IMG/VR virus record: IMGVR_UViG_3300037279_000301
Location: 1-61,525 of that record
DNA: 61,525 nt
Strand: one strand, 5' to 3'
Origin: a virus
The number at the start of each line of letters is the position of its first letter. The stretch's first letter is position 1. Both the position numbers and the translations under genes were made by a program. The notes under the pieces were generated by a model that did not search any database, was not told where the DNA came from, and saw only the letters and a list, made by a program, of their open reading frames with translations. Shown here piece after piece: positions 39,466 through 48,364 of this stretch.

Positions 39466-41508
39466 TTACTTCTTTTCAATCTTTTTTTGATGAATGGCCT
39501 TGCTTTTTGCTCCTAGGCAAATTTTGCAATTTTTTGCAAATGTTTTTCCAGGAACAAACGCATGTGGCTTATCCGATGATGCGTTCTTGTTCTCCGTTTT
39601 AACTGCTTCCGTTGCAAGCTGTCTAATAGCTTCAGCTAATCTACGAGCAGCCTTGGGATTTTTCTTAACATCGGTTTTCTTTAATGCCTCATTAAGAGCG
39701 ACAATTTTAGCATCTATTGTTTTCTTTGATTCAATCAACTTTTTAGTTTTAACTTTCATACCAAGACATTCCGCTAATTCTTTTTCAAGGTTAATAAGAC
39801 TTTCTGATGCAGGCATACGAGTCTCTCTTCCTAAAGGATTCTTTTTCTTAGTAACCGGGGCATCAAAAGCAGATGAATCAATATCTTCATCGCCTTCTGC
39901 CGGTACTTCCTCAGGTAATGCTAAATCGGTAGCAGCAGTTGGCTCGTCGCCCGATAAAACAAGAGTTGCGTTTTCTAATTCAGTCTTCTTTTCCTTAACT
40001 GAAGTTAATAAATCATTAATAACTGTATTTGCAGTCGTCTGATACCTATCCGCTTGTTCTGCTCCTAAACTAGTTCGAATTGAATCTACTAGGGCAGGTA
40101 ATTCATCGTTAGACATCTTACCCAATTCAGAAATAGTATCGGCTAATCTATCAACCAAATCTTTTGCCGCTAGTACAGATTGCGCAGATTCAATCTCGCC
40201 TTCTTTTAATAATTTTCTAGCTCGGGACTTCAGGGCATTTTCTACAATCTTTGTCTTTTTCATATAGATGCTTTCTCCAACTTTATTTACCGGCTGATTT
40301 TCAGTTCGGCCGCCGTGCAATGCTACTTTGAATAATTCGTTAAAATTATTTGCTGCTTCCGGATTTGATTTAATTGCGGCATCAATAGCTCGAGCAGCAT
40401 CTTGCTTTTTAAAGCCTTGATTACACAATGCACTATACACATCCTTTTCTATCTTTGTCGGAACATGTTTAGTGGGAGCGGGATTACTATTTGCGGCTGG
40501 CGCCTTAGCCGGGGGGTTATTTGCCTGCGTGGTTGCTGCCGGAGGCGTGGGGGCCGCGGGTGAAGCTGCGTTCGGAACGGGAGCGGCTGGTGTTTTCGAG
40601 GTAAGATAATCTGTTACTTTTTCAAGTTCGGTTGTTACTGATTTTTTTTCATTGGGAGTTGCTCTAGAAAACGCCGGATCCCTTTGCAATAACGTAGTAA
40701 TATCATTAGGGTTTGGCGCAGTCCGAGTTTTGGCGATTCGAGAAATATAATCTGATAATTTTTGTTTAGCAGCCTGAGACAAATTTTTAAAAGAAGGATC
40801 CTGTAAAATCTTAGTTGTGTACGAAGAAATTTCAGTAGTTGTCCTCGGCGGTCTAATGGGATTTCCAGCAGCATCAGTGTTAACAACCTTACCCCAATCT
40901 TTATGAATTGTATTGCCCTTCATTCCTTGTACAAATGCTCCTAATGCAGAGCCCGCAGTGTGAGCAATTCTAGAAATAGCTGGGCTCGCTACCGCGTGTG
41001 CTGCAGAAGCGGCCGACTTAACTCTATTTCCTAAAGTTGGTCGTATCGAGCCTGTAGTGGGAGTCTGAGTTTCTACGCCGGTGGGCTCGGGTTGAGTTTC
41101 TGGCGCGGGCTCTTGCTGCGCCGGCGCAGCAGCCACCGGTTGATTTCCTTCAGGCGCAGCCGTAGGAGGTGTTCCTTCTGGCTCGGCTGAAGTTTCTGCA
41201 GGGGATTCCGGCTGAGCCGCTTGCTCATCGGGAATAGCTTGAGTAGCAGGATTAATTGATCGGCGCGCGGCGTACTTCCCAGGAGATCGCTCAGTTAGCA
41301 AATTTTCCAGTGTTAATAATCCCATGTAAGTTTTATCGCGCTCACTTGTATGGAATCTATTACTATTTCTAATAACATCTAATTTTTGTCGTGTCGTTTC
41401 CAAAAGGTGGCTAATCTTATTAGGAGTAAGATTGGATACCGAAATATCGAAATATTCTGTCAACAATGATTCTAAATTAACGGGTTTTTGTAATTCATTT
41501 AATATCAT
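39466..41508 (-). CDS. long Pro/Ala-rich protein with MILNEL leader (680 aa)
   Basis: MILNELQKPVNLESLL opens like other leader-bearing late proteins in this window. Residues about 80-170 and 310-350 are Pro/Ala/Thr/Glu linkers (repeated PEPTG, PAAPTPPAA), separating helical segments. It ends with a Lys-rich CLGAKSKAIHQKKIEKK containing two Cys. A late virion-associated or internal head protein is plausible by position and composition only. Confidence 0.55.
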   Translation of the reverse strand: MILNELQKPVNLESLLTEYFDISVSNLTPNKISHLLETTRQKLDVIRNSNRFHTSERDKTYMGLLTLENLLTERSPGKYAARRSINPATQAIPDEQAAQPESPAETSAEPEGTPPTAAPEGNQPVAAAPAQQEPAPETQPEPTGVETQTPTTGSIRPTLGNRVKSAASAAHAVASPAISRIAHTAGSALGAFVQGMKGNTIHKDWGKVVNTDAAGNPIRPPRTTTEISSYTTKILQDPSFKNLSQAAKQKLSDYISRIAKTRTAPNPNDITTLLQRDPAFSRATPNEKKSVTTELEKVTDYLTSKTPAAPVPNAASPAAPTPPAATTQANNPPAKAPAANSNPAPTKHVPTKIEKDVYSALCNQGFKKQDAARAIDAAIKSNPEAANNFNELFKVALHGGRTENQPVNKVGESIYMKKTKIVENALKSRARKLLKEGEIESAQSVLAAKDLVDRLADTISELGKMSNDELPALVDSIRTSLGAEQADRYQTTANTVINDLLTSVKEKKTELENATLVLSGDEPTAATDLALPEEVPAEGDEDIDSSAFDAPVTKKKNPLGRETRMPASESLINLEKELAECLGMKVKTKKLIESKKTIDAKIVALNEALKKTDVKKNPKAARRLAEAIRQLATEAVKTENKNASSDKPHAFVPGKTFAKNCKICLGAKSKAIHQKKIEKK

Positions 41509-41515
41509 GATACAC

Positions 41516-41791
41516 CTATTTACCTAAAAACAACGGAATAAGAACTTTTAAGATTAATGCGCCGAGTGTTGCTAATAACGAAATAATTATTGCACTTCCC
41601 CATCTTATTAACTGAGCATTTCTATTTTCTTCTATGGTGTCAATTCTAGAACTTAACCCCGATATTTGTACAGTTAAATCATCTATCCGAGATGTGTGGC
41701 TAGTTAATTCTTCATGAATCGAGATTATTCGCATATCGGCTAGCTCGACATGCACTTCAAGGTTTTTCTTCTCTAGTTCGGTTGTCCCCAT
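41516..41791 (-). CDS. holin-like protein: coiled coil plus C-terminal transmembrane helix (XhlA-like)
   Basis: 91 residues. The N-terminal 65 residues form a heptad coiled coil (IDDLTVQISGLSSRID), followed by one hydrophobic helix (IRWGSAIIISLLATLGALIL region) and a short basic end, as in XhlA-type holin-associated proteins. The ATG overlaps the TGA of a 10-codon frame starting at 41823, so translation is coupled. Candidate holin, anti-holin or spanin accessory; a structural role is possible. Confidence 0.5.
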   Translation of the reverse strand: MGTTELEKKNLEVHVELADMRIISIHEELTSHTSRIDDLTVQISGLSSRIDTIEENRNAQLIRWGSAIIISLLATLGALILKVLIPLFLGK

Positions 41792-41826
41792 CACTCACCC
41801 CATACCACCAATGCGACGTTCATATA

Positions 41827-41834
41827 TATTTATG
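41827..41834 (-). promoter_or_regulatory. late-type promoter CATAAATA
   Basis: CATAAATA on the minus strand, one mismatch from TATAAATA, 3 nt before the ATG at 41823 of the short leader frame that overlaps the holin-like gene. The position matches other late boxes here. Confidence 0.45.
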
Positions 41835-42243
41835 GAAAATACAAATTAATGGATAAATTTGTATTGGGTCCGCTAGTTGAAAAAATAGGAGAAGATATTT
41901 TCACCGATTCGTTTAACGACGTTATAATAGGTATATTATTAAAATCTTCAAGTAACAAATGTATGGGTATATAATGCTCAAATGAAACAAAAAATTTCCA
42001 TACTGATAATTTTTGATTATTATATGCACTAAATTTATAATCTGAATTTTCTAATAAAATAGGATCGGTAATGTTATTTGGCTGCGAACGTAGGCCTAAT
42101 AATTGAACTACTACGTCCCAATTACGTTGTTGATTTCGAAGGAAATCCCATTGTATCTGCGTTAGAGGTGAGCCCTGAGATTTAAAATTTCTCGTAATAT
42201 TTGTTTTAGTTATATCAACCAAGGTATAAATTTCTAATTCCAT
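41830..42243 (-). CDS. conserved T4-like phage protein (137 aa)
   Basis: The start is ATG at 42243 (MELEIYTLVDITKTN), 8 nt after AATAAATA; 14 further codons upstream are open but lie in the promoter and terminator region. The opening, FLRNQQRNWDVVVQLLGLR and the strand-rich second half resemble conserved proteins of cyanophage-type T4 relatives. Possibly a virion component. Confidence 0.6.
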   Translation of the reverse strand: MELEIYTLVDITKTNITRNFKSQGSPLTQIQWDFLRNQQRNWDVVVQLLGLRSQPNNITDPILLENSDYKFSAYNNQKLSVWKFFVSFEHYIPIHLLLEDFNNIPIITSLNESVKISSPIFSTSGPNTNLSINLYFP

Positions 42244-42251
42244 TATAATGA

Positions 42252-42259
42252 TATTTATT
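42252..42259 (-). promoter_or_regulatory. late-type promoter AATAAATA
   Basis: AATAAATA on the minus strand, one mismatch to TATAAATA, 8 nt before the 42243 ATG, directly downstream of the terminator at 42286-42317. Confidence 0.45.
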
Positions 42260-42285
42260 ATATCAGAATCAATTATTGCGGGCAT

Positions 42286-42317
42286 AAAAATTGGGAGCCG
42301 TCAGGCTCCCAATTTTT
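42286..42317. terminator. bidirectional intrinsic terminator
   Basis: A perfect 14-bp stem (AAAAATTGGGAGCC and complement) with a 4-nt loop and T-rich ends. It isolates the 42333-42734 gene as a monocistronic late unit. Confidence 0.88.
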
Positions 42318-42332
42318 ATATATTCGGTTAGA

Positions 42333-42734
42333 TTAAAAAGTAAAATATGAAACGGTAGTAGCCGCAAGGTTAACATTTGAAAACCCGACTGTAGAATTAC
42401 CAACCACATAGTTTCCTAGTGACTGAATAGCGGTCTGAACAGTTGCGGGAAGAGCTGCATCAACACCAGAAGTTAGCATACGAACACCAACATTACCGTT
42501 TGCACCATTTTGACTAACTAATGCAATATTTGCAGTTAGCTGGCCAAGCATTTCGATGGTAGCTACCTGTTCGACTTGCTGAATAACCGCATCCCATGCA
42601 CCGGTAGGGCCAGTTGAAGTTAGAATGCCATTACCTGTTGGACCAAAGTTAAACTCTAAACCATCTACTGCCTTACCAAAAAAACTACCTGCATTGCCGT
42701 CAATTGCCGGATTTACCTTATTCCATTGAGCCAT
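42333..42734 (-). CDS. putative virion structural protein (133 aa), monocistronic late gene
   Basis: Low-charge, Gly/Asn/Ala/Val-rich small protein (MAQWNKVNPAIDGNAGSF, NGNVGVRMLTSG) ending VSYFTF. It has a perfect late promoter 51 nt upstream and a strong terminator, so it is a separate, probably highly expressed unit. Its composition suggests a virion component such as a decoration or tail protein. Not recognised by name. Confidence 0.55.
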   Translation of the reverse strand: MAQWNKVNPAIDGNAGSFFGKAVDGLEFNFGPTGNGILTSTGPTGAWDAVIQQVEQVATIEMLGQLTANIALVSQNGANGNVGVRMLTSGVDAALPATVQTAIQSLGNYVVGNSTVGFSNVNLAATTVSYFTF

Positions 42735-42785
42735 TATAATTCTCCATTACCACATTAATTTTGAATTTTTCAATTCATTTGATAG

Positions 42786-42793
42786 TATTTATA
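42786..42793 (-). promoter_or_regulatory. T4-type late promoter TATAAATA
   Basis: Perfect TATAAATA on the minus strand, 51 nt upstream of the 42734 ATG. Unlike most others here, this late transcript would carry a real leader. Confidence 0.7.
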
Positions 42794-42845
42794 CAGATCA
42801 ATTAAAAACTACTATTTAAGTGATTTTACACCACTTCGGTTTAAT

Positions 42846-43400
42846 CTATTCTTCACGTGTATCCATCAATTTTTGTAGTAACACTAGAACATCGCATCGA
42901 TAATTTTGCTTACGTAATTGCTGATATAATCTATCTCCTTTTTGCTTTTTTTCTGACCATGTTAGATATTCGCCGCTATCAACAATATCACGCCTCAGGG
43001 AAATCAATGTATTATTTTTAATCTTTAAAATACTTTGCAATTTAATAAAAAGTGTGCGTTTCATTGTATTCGGCATAGTATCATACTTAAAATTTTTAAG
43101 ATACCTCTTCAACTCTAATACCGGAATAGAAACATCGCGTTCATCAAGATATTGTTTTGCATTCTTCAACGTTGCAATTACATTACATAGATCGGTTCCG
43201 GAAAGATAAATTCTATCGAACATTGGATATTTAACCGAATCAAGTGCATAGGCGTCGGTTTCACGAATAAATCTTGTTAGCCCCAATAAATGCAACGTTA
43301 GCAGCATTGTAAAAAATATTTCGGATAATTCAGCAACCGAATAATTTTCCATTGTTTGCTCGTTACGAAATGCTTTAGATTCAGAAATAAATTCAAACAT
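42846..43400 (-). CDS. hypothetical protein (184 aa)
   Basis: The ATG overlaps the stop of the DUF6267-like gene (TAATG). Helical protein with LLGLTRFIRETDAYAL, SGTDLCNVIATLKNAKQYLDE and a basic end. Seen as a conserved companion in T4-like phages from general appearance; no function known. Confidence 0.6.
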   Translation of the reverse strand: MFEFISESKAFRNEQTMENYSVAELSEIFFTMLLTLHLLGLTRFIRETDAYALDSVKYPMFDRIYLSGTDLCNVIATLKNAKQYLDERDVSIPVLELKRYLKNFKYDTMPNTMKRTLFIKLQSILKIKNNTLISLRRDIVDSGEYLTWSEKKQKGDRLYQQLRKQNYRCDVLVLLQKLMDTREE

Positions 43401-44551
43401 TAAAGATGCCTCATAAACGTCGGACGATCAACTAATTTAATCTTACCGTAAGGAGTAGAACTTACAAACCCCTCGTGACCGGGAATTCCATTTAATGATG
43501 CGGTAATGTTTCCTGGAACCTTATCAAATTCGTGTTTAATAATATTCTTAATCATTACTGTTGCTAGAATTATTTTGCAAATTGCCAGGTACCCATCTTT
43601 ATTTTCTAGTAAATATTTTTTAATATTTTCGGCTTTTGTTTTAGATACCTTTCTATCCAAAAAAGATTTAAATTCAAAAGTAATATTTTTATCTGGCTTT
43701 TTTCCTTGACTAGCTAAATTTGCTAAAAACGATTTTAACAAACTGCCTAAATCAGTTATTTTTAAACTACTAAGAAGGGTCTTATTAAGAAATGCATCAA
43801 TTACGGTCTGCTTTGAGTTAATAAATTGTAATAAATCCCGGCAGGGTTTTAACGCAGACGGAACAATTTTTTCTCCGACCGTAGTTGGGCCAAGTATAAC
43901 TAGTCCGGGAGAGGGGTTAAGGTGCAATTCTTTTAAGTCTGTTATTGCAATTGGTTCCATTTCTAGAGGGGAATTAAAATAACTATGCACCACAATTCCC
44001 ATCTGAGAATTAGCTATTTTAATTCCCATCTCAGAATTTACAGGCACTGAGTAATTAATTTTATTTGGTTTAAATTTAAAGGTTCTATTATCATCTTTTC
44101 CATACTGTATCGGACGAGTGAACCATAGAACATCAAACTGAATAAACCCCTTAAAGTTAACAGGTAATGCTCGATCCAATAAAGGAAATAATCCTGCAAA
44201 ACTTTTACTAAAAATATCTCTGCCGGGTGAACCGGGAAATCGATCAAACATCATATTATATAAATCTTTTTCGGACATAGGCAAGCCGCCCATATCATAT
44301 TTTGCAAATCCTTTTTTATCGGTAAGTGTAAATTTTCCGTGTACTCTTCCTGCAATTCCAGCAGGGGCGCCGTCCCACTTAATTTGAGATAATTTTGGAG
44401 TTGTCGCCGCAGCAAGTAAGGAATTAACAGCGGACTTAGCGCCCAACGAACCATCGCTGCATACTAAATCTTCCGGATGTTCTATTCTCGATTTCGCTTC
44501 GAATAATATTTGCTTCGGCCCATATTGTTTTTGTATCTCTGTTAGTATCAT
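43400..44551 (-). CDS. DUF6267-like protein with ligase-type KxDG motif
   Basis: 383 residues with leader MILTEIQKQYG. QIKWDGAPAG places K58 in a KxDG motif, followed by TLTDKKGFAKYD, FIQFDVLWF, the FKPNKINYSVPVNSEMG segment and, near the end, HEGFVSS and KIKLVD. This order matches motifs I, III, IV and V of ATP-dependent ligases and other covalent nucleotidyltransferases, with a large insertion. The opening and KWDGAPA segment resemble the DUF6267 family of T4-like phages. Catalytic activity is inferred, not shown. Confidence 0.6.
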   Translation of the reverse strand: MILTEIQKQYGPKQILFEAKSRIEHPEDLVCSDGSLGAKSAVNSLLAAATTPKLSQIKWDGAPAGIAGRVHGKFTLTDKKGFAKYDMGGLPMSEKDLYNMMFDRFPGSPGRDIFSKSFAGLFPLLDRALPVNFKGFIQFDVLWFTRPIQYGKDDNRTFKFKPNKINYSVPVNSEMGIKIANSQMGIVVHSYFNSPLEMEPIAITDLKELHLNPSPGLVILGPTTVGEKIVPSALKPCRDLLQFINSKQTVIDAFLNKTLLSSLKITDLGSLLKSFLANLASQGKKPDKNITFEFKSFLDRKVSKTKAENIKKYLLENKDGYLAICKIILATVMIKNIIKHEFDKVPGNITASLNGIPGHEGFVSSTPYGKIKLVDRPTFMRHL

Positions 44552-44800
44552 TTACTTGCTCTCTTGAATTTTCTTGATTCCACGACAAAACTTATTAGAA
44601 TTTCTATGACGAATACTGCTCAATAAATTCTTTTCTAATTCTTCCGAGGTGGCAGCATCATAACATTCGGCAATAGTATCTAATAATGCAATTGCGCTAG
44701 CGATAATGTGAGATCCGCGAGATTCAATTACAAAAGAATTATCTCGTTCGGAAGATAACTCGATGAGTGACTCAAGAAGTGATTTGGTTTGACTATGCAT
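44552..44800 (-). CDS. hypothetical protein (82 aa)
   Basis: Helical protein ending RHRNSNKFCRGIKKIQESK, a tail common to a small conserved family of T4-like phages. A TATAAATA late promoter ends 5 nt before its ATG; it leads the DUF6267-like transcript. Confidence 0.6.
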   Translation of the reverse strand: MHSQTKSLLESLIELSSERDNSFVIESRGSHIIASAIALLDTIAECYDAATSEELEKNLLSSIRHRNSNKFCRGIKKIQESK

Positions 44801-44805
44801 AATTG

Positions 44806-44813
44806 TATTTATA
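44806..44813 (-). promoter_or_regulatory. T4-type late promoter TATAAATA
   Basis: Perfect TATAAATA on the minus strand, 5 nt before the ATG at 44800. Confidence 0.7.
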
Positions 44814-44824
44814 TTAGCAAATGA

Positions 44825-44854
44825 AAAAGGACAACCAGTACTGGTTGTCCTTTT
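44825..44854. terminator. bidirectional intrinsic terminator (perfect palindrome)
   Basis: A 30-nt perfect palindrome, AAAAGGACAACCAGT and its complement, with T-rich ends on both strands. It ends the FkbM transcript. Confidence 0.85.
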
Positions 44855-44867
44855 GTTGAAATTTAAA

Positions 44868-45722
44868 TTATTTTTCGAAAAATGTATCGATAACTCCAGA
44901 TGCTATATTAAGTCTAGGATGATCTTTATGCACAAAAAATCTATCAACCGTTCCTTTAACCAATTCAAACTTATCCGGCAAAACTGTTCCGTCTCTCAAA
45001 AGCATCTTGTAATCTCGGTCAACGAAAAATTTAACAATTTCGTCAACGGTATGACCATACCTCTTAAACTGAGCAGGAATCATTTCGGCTTGAACAATTG
45101 GCTTCCACTTGGCAATAGTATCTTCCGCACCCTGTAATACATTATACTCGAATCCTTCAACATCCATCTTAATTATATCAACATCTTGAAAATTATATGA
45201 ATCTAAAGTTTCGATTGTAATCGTATACTTTTCTGGCTCTACTTTTGGTGCTCGAGAATTAATTCTCGACGGTGTTACAAAATTATGGCCAGAATTATTC
45301 TTTTGCACAACAATTTCTGAAGTCGTATGTGTATTTCCAACACCAACCTGGTATGTATGGATATTAGCGGTGATTGTCATATCAGCCCAACTTTCTCCGA
45401 CTTTATACCAACCCTTTTTAAAATCTGATTGCGGTTGCGCTTTAGCAATATCGATATTTGCCCTAGCAATATCGTACGTTTGCGGTGTTGGTTCAAAACT
45501 ATGAACATCCTTGGCCCATGTACCATATTCAATGGTATTAGTTCCGATGTTCATGCCAACATCAATAATAGTTCTTGCGTCAGGGCAAAAATCACGCAAA
45601 AATTTTAAATTTTTACCCTGAAACGGGCCGCCCGCTAATCGCTGCCTAAAAAATGTATCGTTCTGATAGAACCAGAATTTTCTACCGCATGAATTTGTTA
45701 TTTGATCAATTAGTTCCTGCAT
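44868..45722 (-). CDS. FkbM-family methyltransferase
   Basis: 284 residues. IIDVGMNIGTNTIEYG is the SAM-binding loop, followed by VHSFEPTPQTYDIARANI, ETLDSY, and IIKMDVEGFEYNVLQGA, the diagnostic FkbM motifs. Such enzymes methylate hydroxyls, often on sugars. Phage copies occur in cyanophages; the target (LPS, glycan or virion sugar) is unknown. Its own terminator follows. Confidence 0.9.
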   Translation of the reverse strand: MQELIDQITNSCGRKFWFYQNDTFFRQRLAGGPFQGKNLKFLRDFCPDARTIIDVGMNIGTNTIEYGTWAKDVHSFEPTPQTYDIARANIDIAKAQPQSDFKKGWYKVGESWADMTITANIHTYQVGVGNTHTTSEIVVQKNNSGHNFVTPSRINSRAPKVEPEKYTITIETLDSYNFQDVDIIKMDVEGFEYNVLQGAEDTIAKWKPIVQAEMIPAQFKRYGHTVDEIVKFFVDRDYKMLLRDGTVLPDKFELVKGTVDRFFVHKDHPRLNIASGVIDTFFEK

Positions 45723-45737
45723 TTATCTCCTAATGAA

Positions 45738-46028
45738 TTACAATTTGCCTACGATTATCACACCCGGTCCCAAATAAATTAACTCCTTTTTGCGAATAAG
45801 ATCTACAATCGTCTGTGGATTATTTTCAAAATATAGCCACAGATCATCTTCCGTTAAGTCGAGACTTGTGCTTATCGAATAAATTTCATAACTACGTTGA
45901 CCATTAAATCTTGCTCGCAGCTTAAGCATATGAATTATTTCGCTTCGTTCTCGAGTATATTTATCATATACAATTGGAGGCTCATCCGATGGTAGCCCAT
46001 CAGAACAGTCTTCCGAAAAAACGAGCAA
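45738..46028 (-). CDS. hypothetical protein (96 aa), start uncertain
   Basis: Soluble protein with SISTSLDLTEDDLWLYFE and a closing IYLGPGVIIVGKL. The TTG at 46028 overlaps the end of the previous gene; no good ribosome site is visible and an internal ATG at 45929 is possible. No family recognised. Confidence 0.45.
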   Translation of the reverse strand: MLVFSEDCSDGLPSDEPPIVYDKYTRERSEIIHMLKLRARFNGQRSYEIYSISTSLDLTEDDLWLYFENNPQTIVDLIRKKELIYLGPGVIIVGKL

Positions 46029-46134
46029 TAAGGAGTTGGGATTCTTCTTCCTTGATAATATTCATATCAATCGGAACAATAGCATCGAGCCCCTCTTCGC
46101 ACCACATTACAACAAATAGATTTTCAGTTTTCAT
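46000..46134 (-). CDS. small conserved protein (44 aa)
   Basis: MKTENLFVVMWCEEGLDAIVP opens like small proteins of T4-like phages. GAAAGAAAA precedes the ATG. The frame is open for 59 more codons upstream to a TTG at 46311, but without a ribosome site, so the short form is preferred. Confidence 0.5.
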   Translation of the reverse strand: MKTENLFVVMWCEEGLDAIVPIDMNIIKEEESQLLIARFFGRLF

Positions 46135-46354
46135 AATTTTCTTTCTATATTCAAGAGGTAAGTAATAAGCAGGACAACAATCAGTCGACGAGATATTTCG
46201 TCTTTCAACAGCCAAAATGCAATAAACAACGATGTGCGTATTCCTAGGAGCAATAATCAAATTTTTATTTGGCCTAGATATTGCACGCAAGTTGAATTCA
46301 TCGTATCCCAAAGGATCGAAGATAGCCTATCCTCATCCCCTCTTAAATATATCG

Positions 46355-46370
46355 CGGCAGTAAACTGCCG
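46355..46370 (-). terminator. short hairpin, possible weak terminator
   Basis: CGGCAGT / ACTGCCG with a 2-nt loop, just after the stop of the 46377-46937 gene. No strong T tract, so termination is uncertain. Confidence 0.4.
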
Positions 46371-46376
46371 AGATGT

Positions 46377-46937
46377 CTAAATGATATTATACTTCGATAA
46401 TAACGCAGCGGTTTCTACCGAAAGATCGATAGAATTAATAATATTAATCCCGAGAATTTCGTCATTCAATTTCTGCTTTTCTTTAGTAAAGGTTGCGATA
46501 TTAGCTTCAAACTCAGCAATCTTACTCTGGGTAAGAACGCCGGTTTGTAGAGTATCCCGATACGCATAATTTACCGAGTCGGCATTTTTAAGACGGGACA
46601 ATTTTCCGTCAACCACGGTGGAATCCTCTCTAGCCGAGGATGCTGCGAGCAATCGATACATTAGAATTTTCTTTTCAAGTGAGACTAATGCAGCTAACTT
46701 TCGATTAACACCATACGATGCATTAGCGCTTCCCAATGAGGTTCGAATCTCGTAAAACGCATCGAATAGATCCTCTTTTAGCTTAATGTTGGCCAGCAAC
46801 TTATCCGAAGCGGCACGAATTACTTCCCCCGGTGCTTGAAACTCATTAATCGATACAGTCGTTGCGAGCTCGATCGAATTAATTTTATCCATAATTACTG
46901 CCTGAACTGCTGAAGCCTTACGCAAGGTCAAATTCAT
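46377..46937 (-). CDS. conserved helical phage protein (186 aa)
   Basis: Nearly all-helical, with LASLEKKIL, FEANIATFTKEKQKLND and INIINSIDLSVETAALL. AGGAGAATAAC precedes the start. Such small helical proteins occur in many large phages and bacteria; no function can be assigned. It has a TTGACA-17-TATACT promoter with a 25-nt leader. Confidence 0.6.
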   Translation of the reverse strand: MNLTLRKASAVQAVIMDKINSIELATTVSINEFQAPGEVIRAASDKLLANIKLKEDLFDAFYEIRTSLGSANASYGVNRKLAALVSLEKKILMYRLLAASSAREDSTVVDGKLSRLKNADSVNYAYRDTLQTGVLTQSKIAEFEANIATFTKEKQKLNDEILGINIINSIDLSVETAALLSKYNII

Positions 46938-46962
46938 GTTATTCTCCTAAACTTATGAAATA

Positions 46963-46991
46963 AGTATACATCATGTTAATTGATTTGTCAA
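46963..46991 (-). promoter_or_regulatory. sigma70-like promoter
   Basis: Minus strand TTGACA (46986-46991), 17-bp spacer, TATACT (46963-46968), 25 nt upstream of the 46937 ATG. The -35 overlaps the end of the helicase gene. Confidence 0.68.
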
Positions 46992-48364
46992 GAATTAGAT
47001 TTATTAATCTGTGCCATTAATGTTTTAAGCAAATCTTTTTTATCGCCCATCGACGTAACCTGCGGTGTCGATTTTGGCGCATTCTTTATCTGTGCTAAAA
47101 TATTGGTTCCAGTCATTGCCGATTCGGATGGCTGCCCACCAGTGGCATCGGTAATTCTGAGTGAATCGACGTTAAAATCTAAATCAACCTTATTGCCTAC
47201 ACCAGAACTATTTCTAGTTTTAAGCATCTGGAGTTGAATTAATCCTCTTTCTTTCATTATTCTGCTGGTATAGATACCGAACATGTTATCGCATGAATTT
47301 GCTTTGGAAATACCACCGGCAACATTACCAAGATTAAAATCGATCTCGTCAAACGAACTACGATTTAATTGGCTCGCTGAAGCGATGACTGCTTTTAATT
47401 CAATCCCAAAATTACGAAGCCCTTCCGACACAAGTTTGTCCTTAACAAAAAAATCCCCAAGATCAATTTTTGAGTTTGGATTAATCAAATCAAGATAATC
47501 GACACAAATAAAATCAGGTTTATAATTTTCTTGAATCATTAATTCTTTTACATAAGCCCGAATATCATTTACCGTACTACCGGATGGTAAAAATTTAATC
47601 TTTAACCTTCCTGATTTTTTACCGGCTATTGCAACTTTTAACTCAACATCATCCAATTTGCGGAAAATTTCCTTACTACTAATACCGGTAATCATACTAT
47701 CAATGCGCATTGCAACTAATTCTTGGCTTAGTTCGAGCGTAATATAAATTCCGTTCATGCCTTTAGATATCCAATTACATGCTAGATTTTGAAGCACGAC
47801 GGATTTTCCACTTCCAGGTCCACCACAAAAAATTTCTAGCTCGCCGCGATTAAATCCACCAAAAATAAAACGATCAATTTCAGTCCAACCGGTTGACACC
47901 TGCCCATTACTGTCTTTCAATTTTAATAGTCTAGCCTTGGGATCCTCAAAATAATTAATGCCCAAATCTCTAGTAAGACTAATTTGAACTGCGTCTTTAA
48001 TTAATTTTTCTACGGATCCAAAATCATCTTTATCTAATAGATCAACTGATTTAACAATAGCTCTAGTTAATTCTGCTTTTTTTGTAAATTGCTCAAAATC
48101 ATCTAGTAAAAAATTTTCAGCCGATTCTTGAATATTATCAATCAAGGTCAGATTCGTTCCGGTTTTAACTAATACCTGTTCAACCGACGGAATAGCCGAA
48201 TATTTTTGTGTATATTCTTGTATAAAGGTGGCTGCACCTTTAAGAGATCTATCAAAATTTTCAGGGTTAAAAATATTTTGAGCCCGTGTAAAAAGTTCGC
48301 CGCTACTAAGAAAAAAGTCTAAATAATATTTTTGTGTCTCAACATTGGTTTCTTTTACTGCCAT
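46988..48364 (-). CDS. replicative DNA helicase (DnaB/gp41-like)
   Basis: 458 residues. GGPGSGKS (181-188) is Walker A, YITLELS and FICVDYLDL match motifs 1a and 2, and ASQLNRS is motif 3 of the RecA-fold DnaB family. The N-terminal 130 residues are the helical primase-interaction region. It is close to T4 gp41 in length. Its start overlaps the primase stop by 10 nt, so helicase and primase are produced together. No intein in this copy. Confidence 0.92.
   Translation of the reverse strand: MAVKETNVETQKYYLDFFLSSGELFTRAQNIFNPENFDRSLKGAATFIQEYTQKYSAIPSVEQVLVKTGTNLTLIDNIQESAENFLLDDFEQFTKKAELTRAIVKSVDLLDKDDFGSVEKLIKDAVQISLTRDLGINYFEDPKARLLKLKDSNGQVSTGWTEIDRFIFGGFNRGELEIFCGGPGSGKSVVLQNLACNWISKGMNGIYITLELSQELVAMRIDSMITGISSKEIFRKLDDVELKVAIAGKKSGRLKIKFLPSGSTVNDIRAYVKELMIQENYKPDFICVDYLDLINPNSKIDLGDFFVKDKLVSEGLRNFGIELKAVIASASQLNRSSFDEIDFNLGNVAGGISKANSCDNMFGIYTSRIMKERGLIQLQMLKTRNSSGVGNKVDLDFNVDSLRITDATGGQPSESAMTGTNILAQIKNAPKSTPQVTSMGDKKDLLKTLMAQINKSNS

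Noticed and set aside
39494-40042. Plus-strand frame of 182 codons inside the 680-aa gene
   Set aside because: It is a mirror of the Lys/Glu-rich coding sequence on the opposite strand and has no ribosome site.
37488-41520. GTAAATA motifs before 37487 and 41508 as late promoters
   Set aside because: They coincide with the stop-codon ends of the preceding genes (GGG-TAA-ATA, GGT-AAA-TAG) and lack the first two bases of the box.
46988-48364. Possible intein in the DnaB-like helicase
   Set aside because: The Walker A and motif 1a regions run through uninterrupted at normal length.
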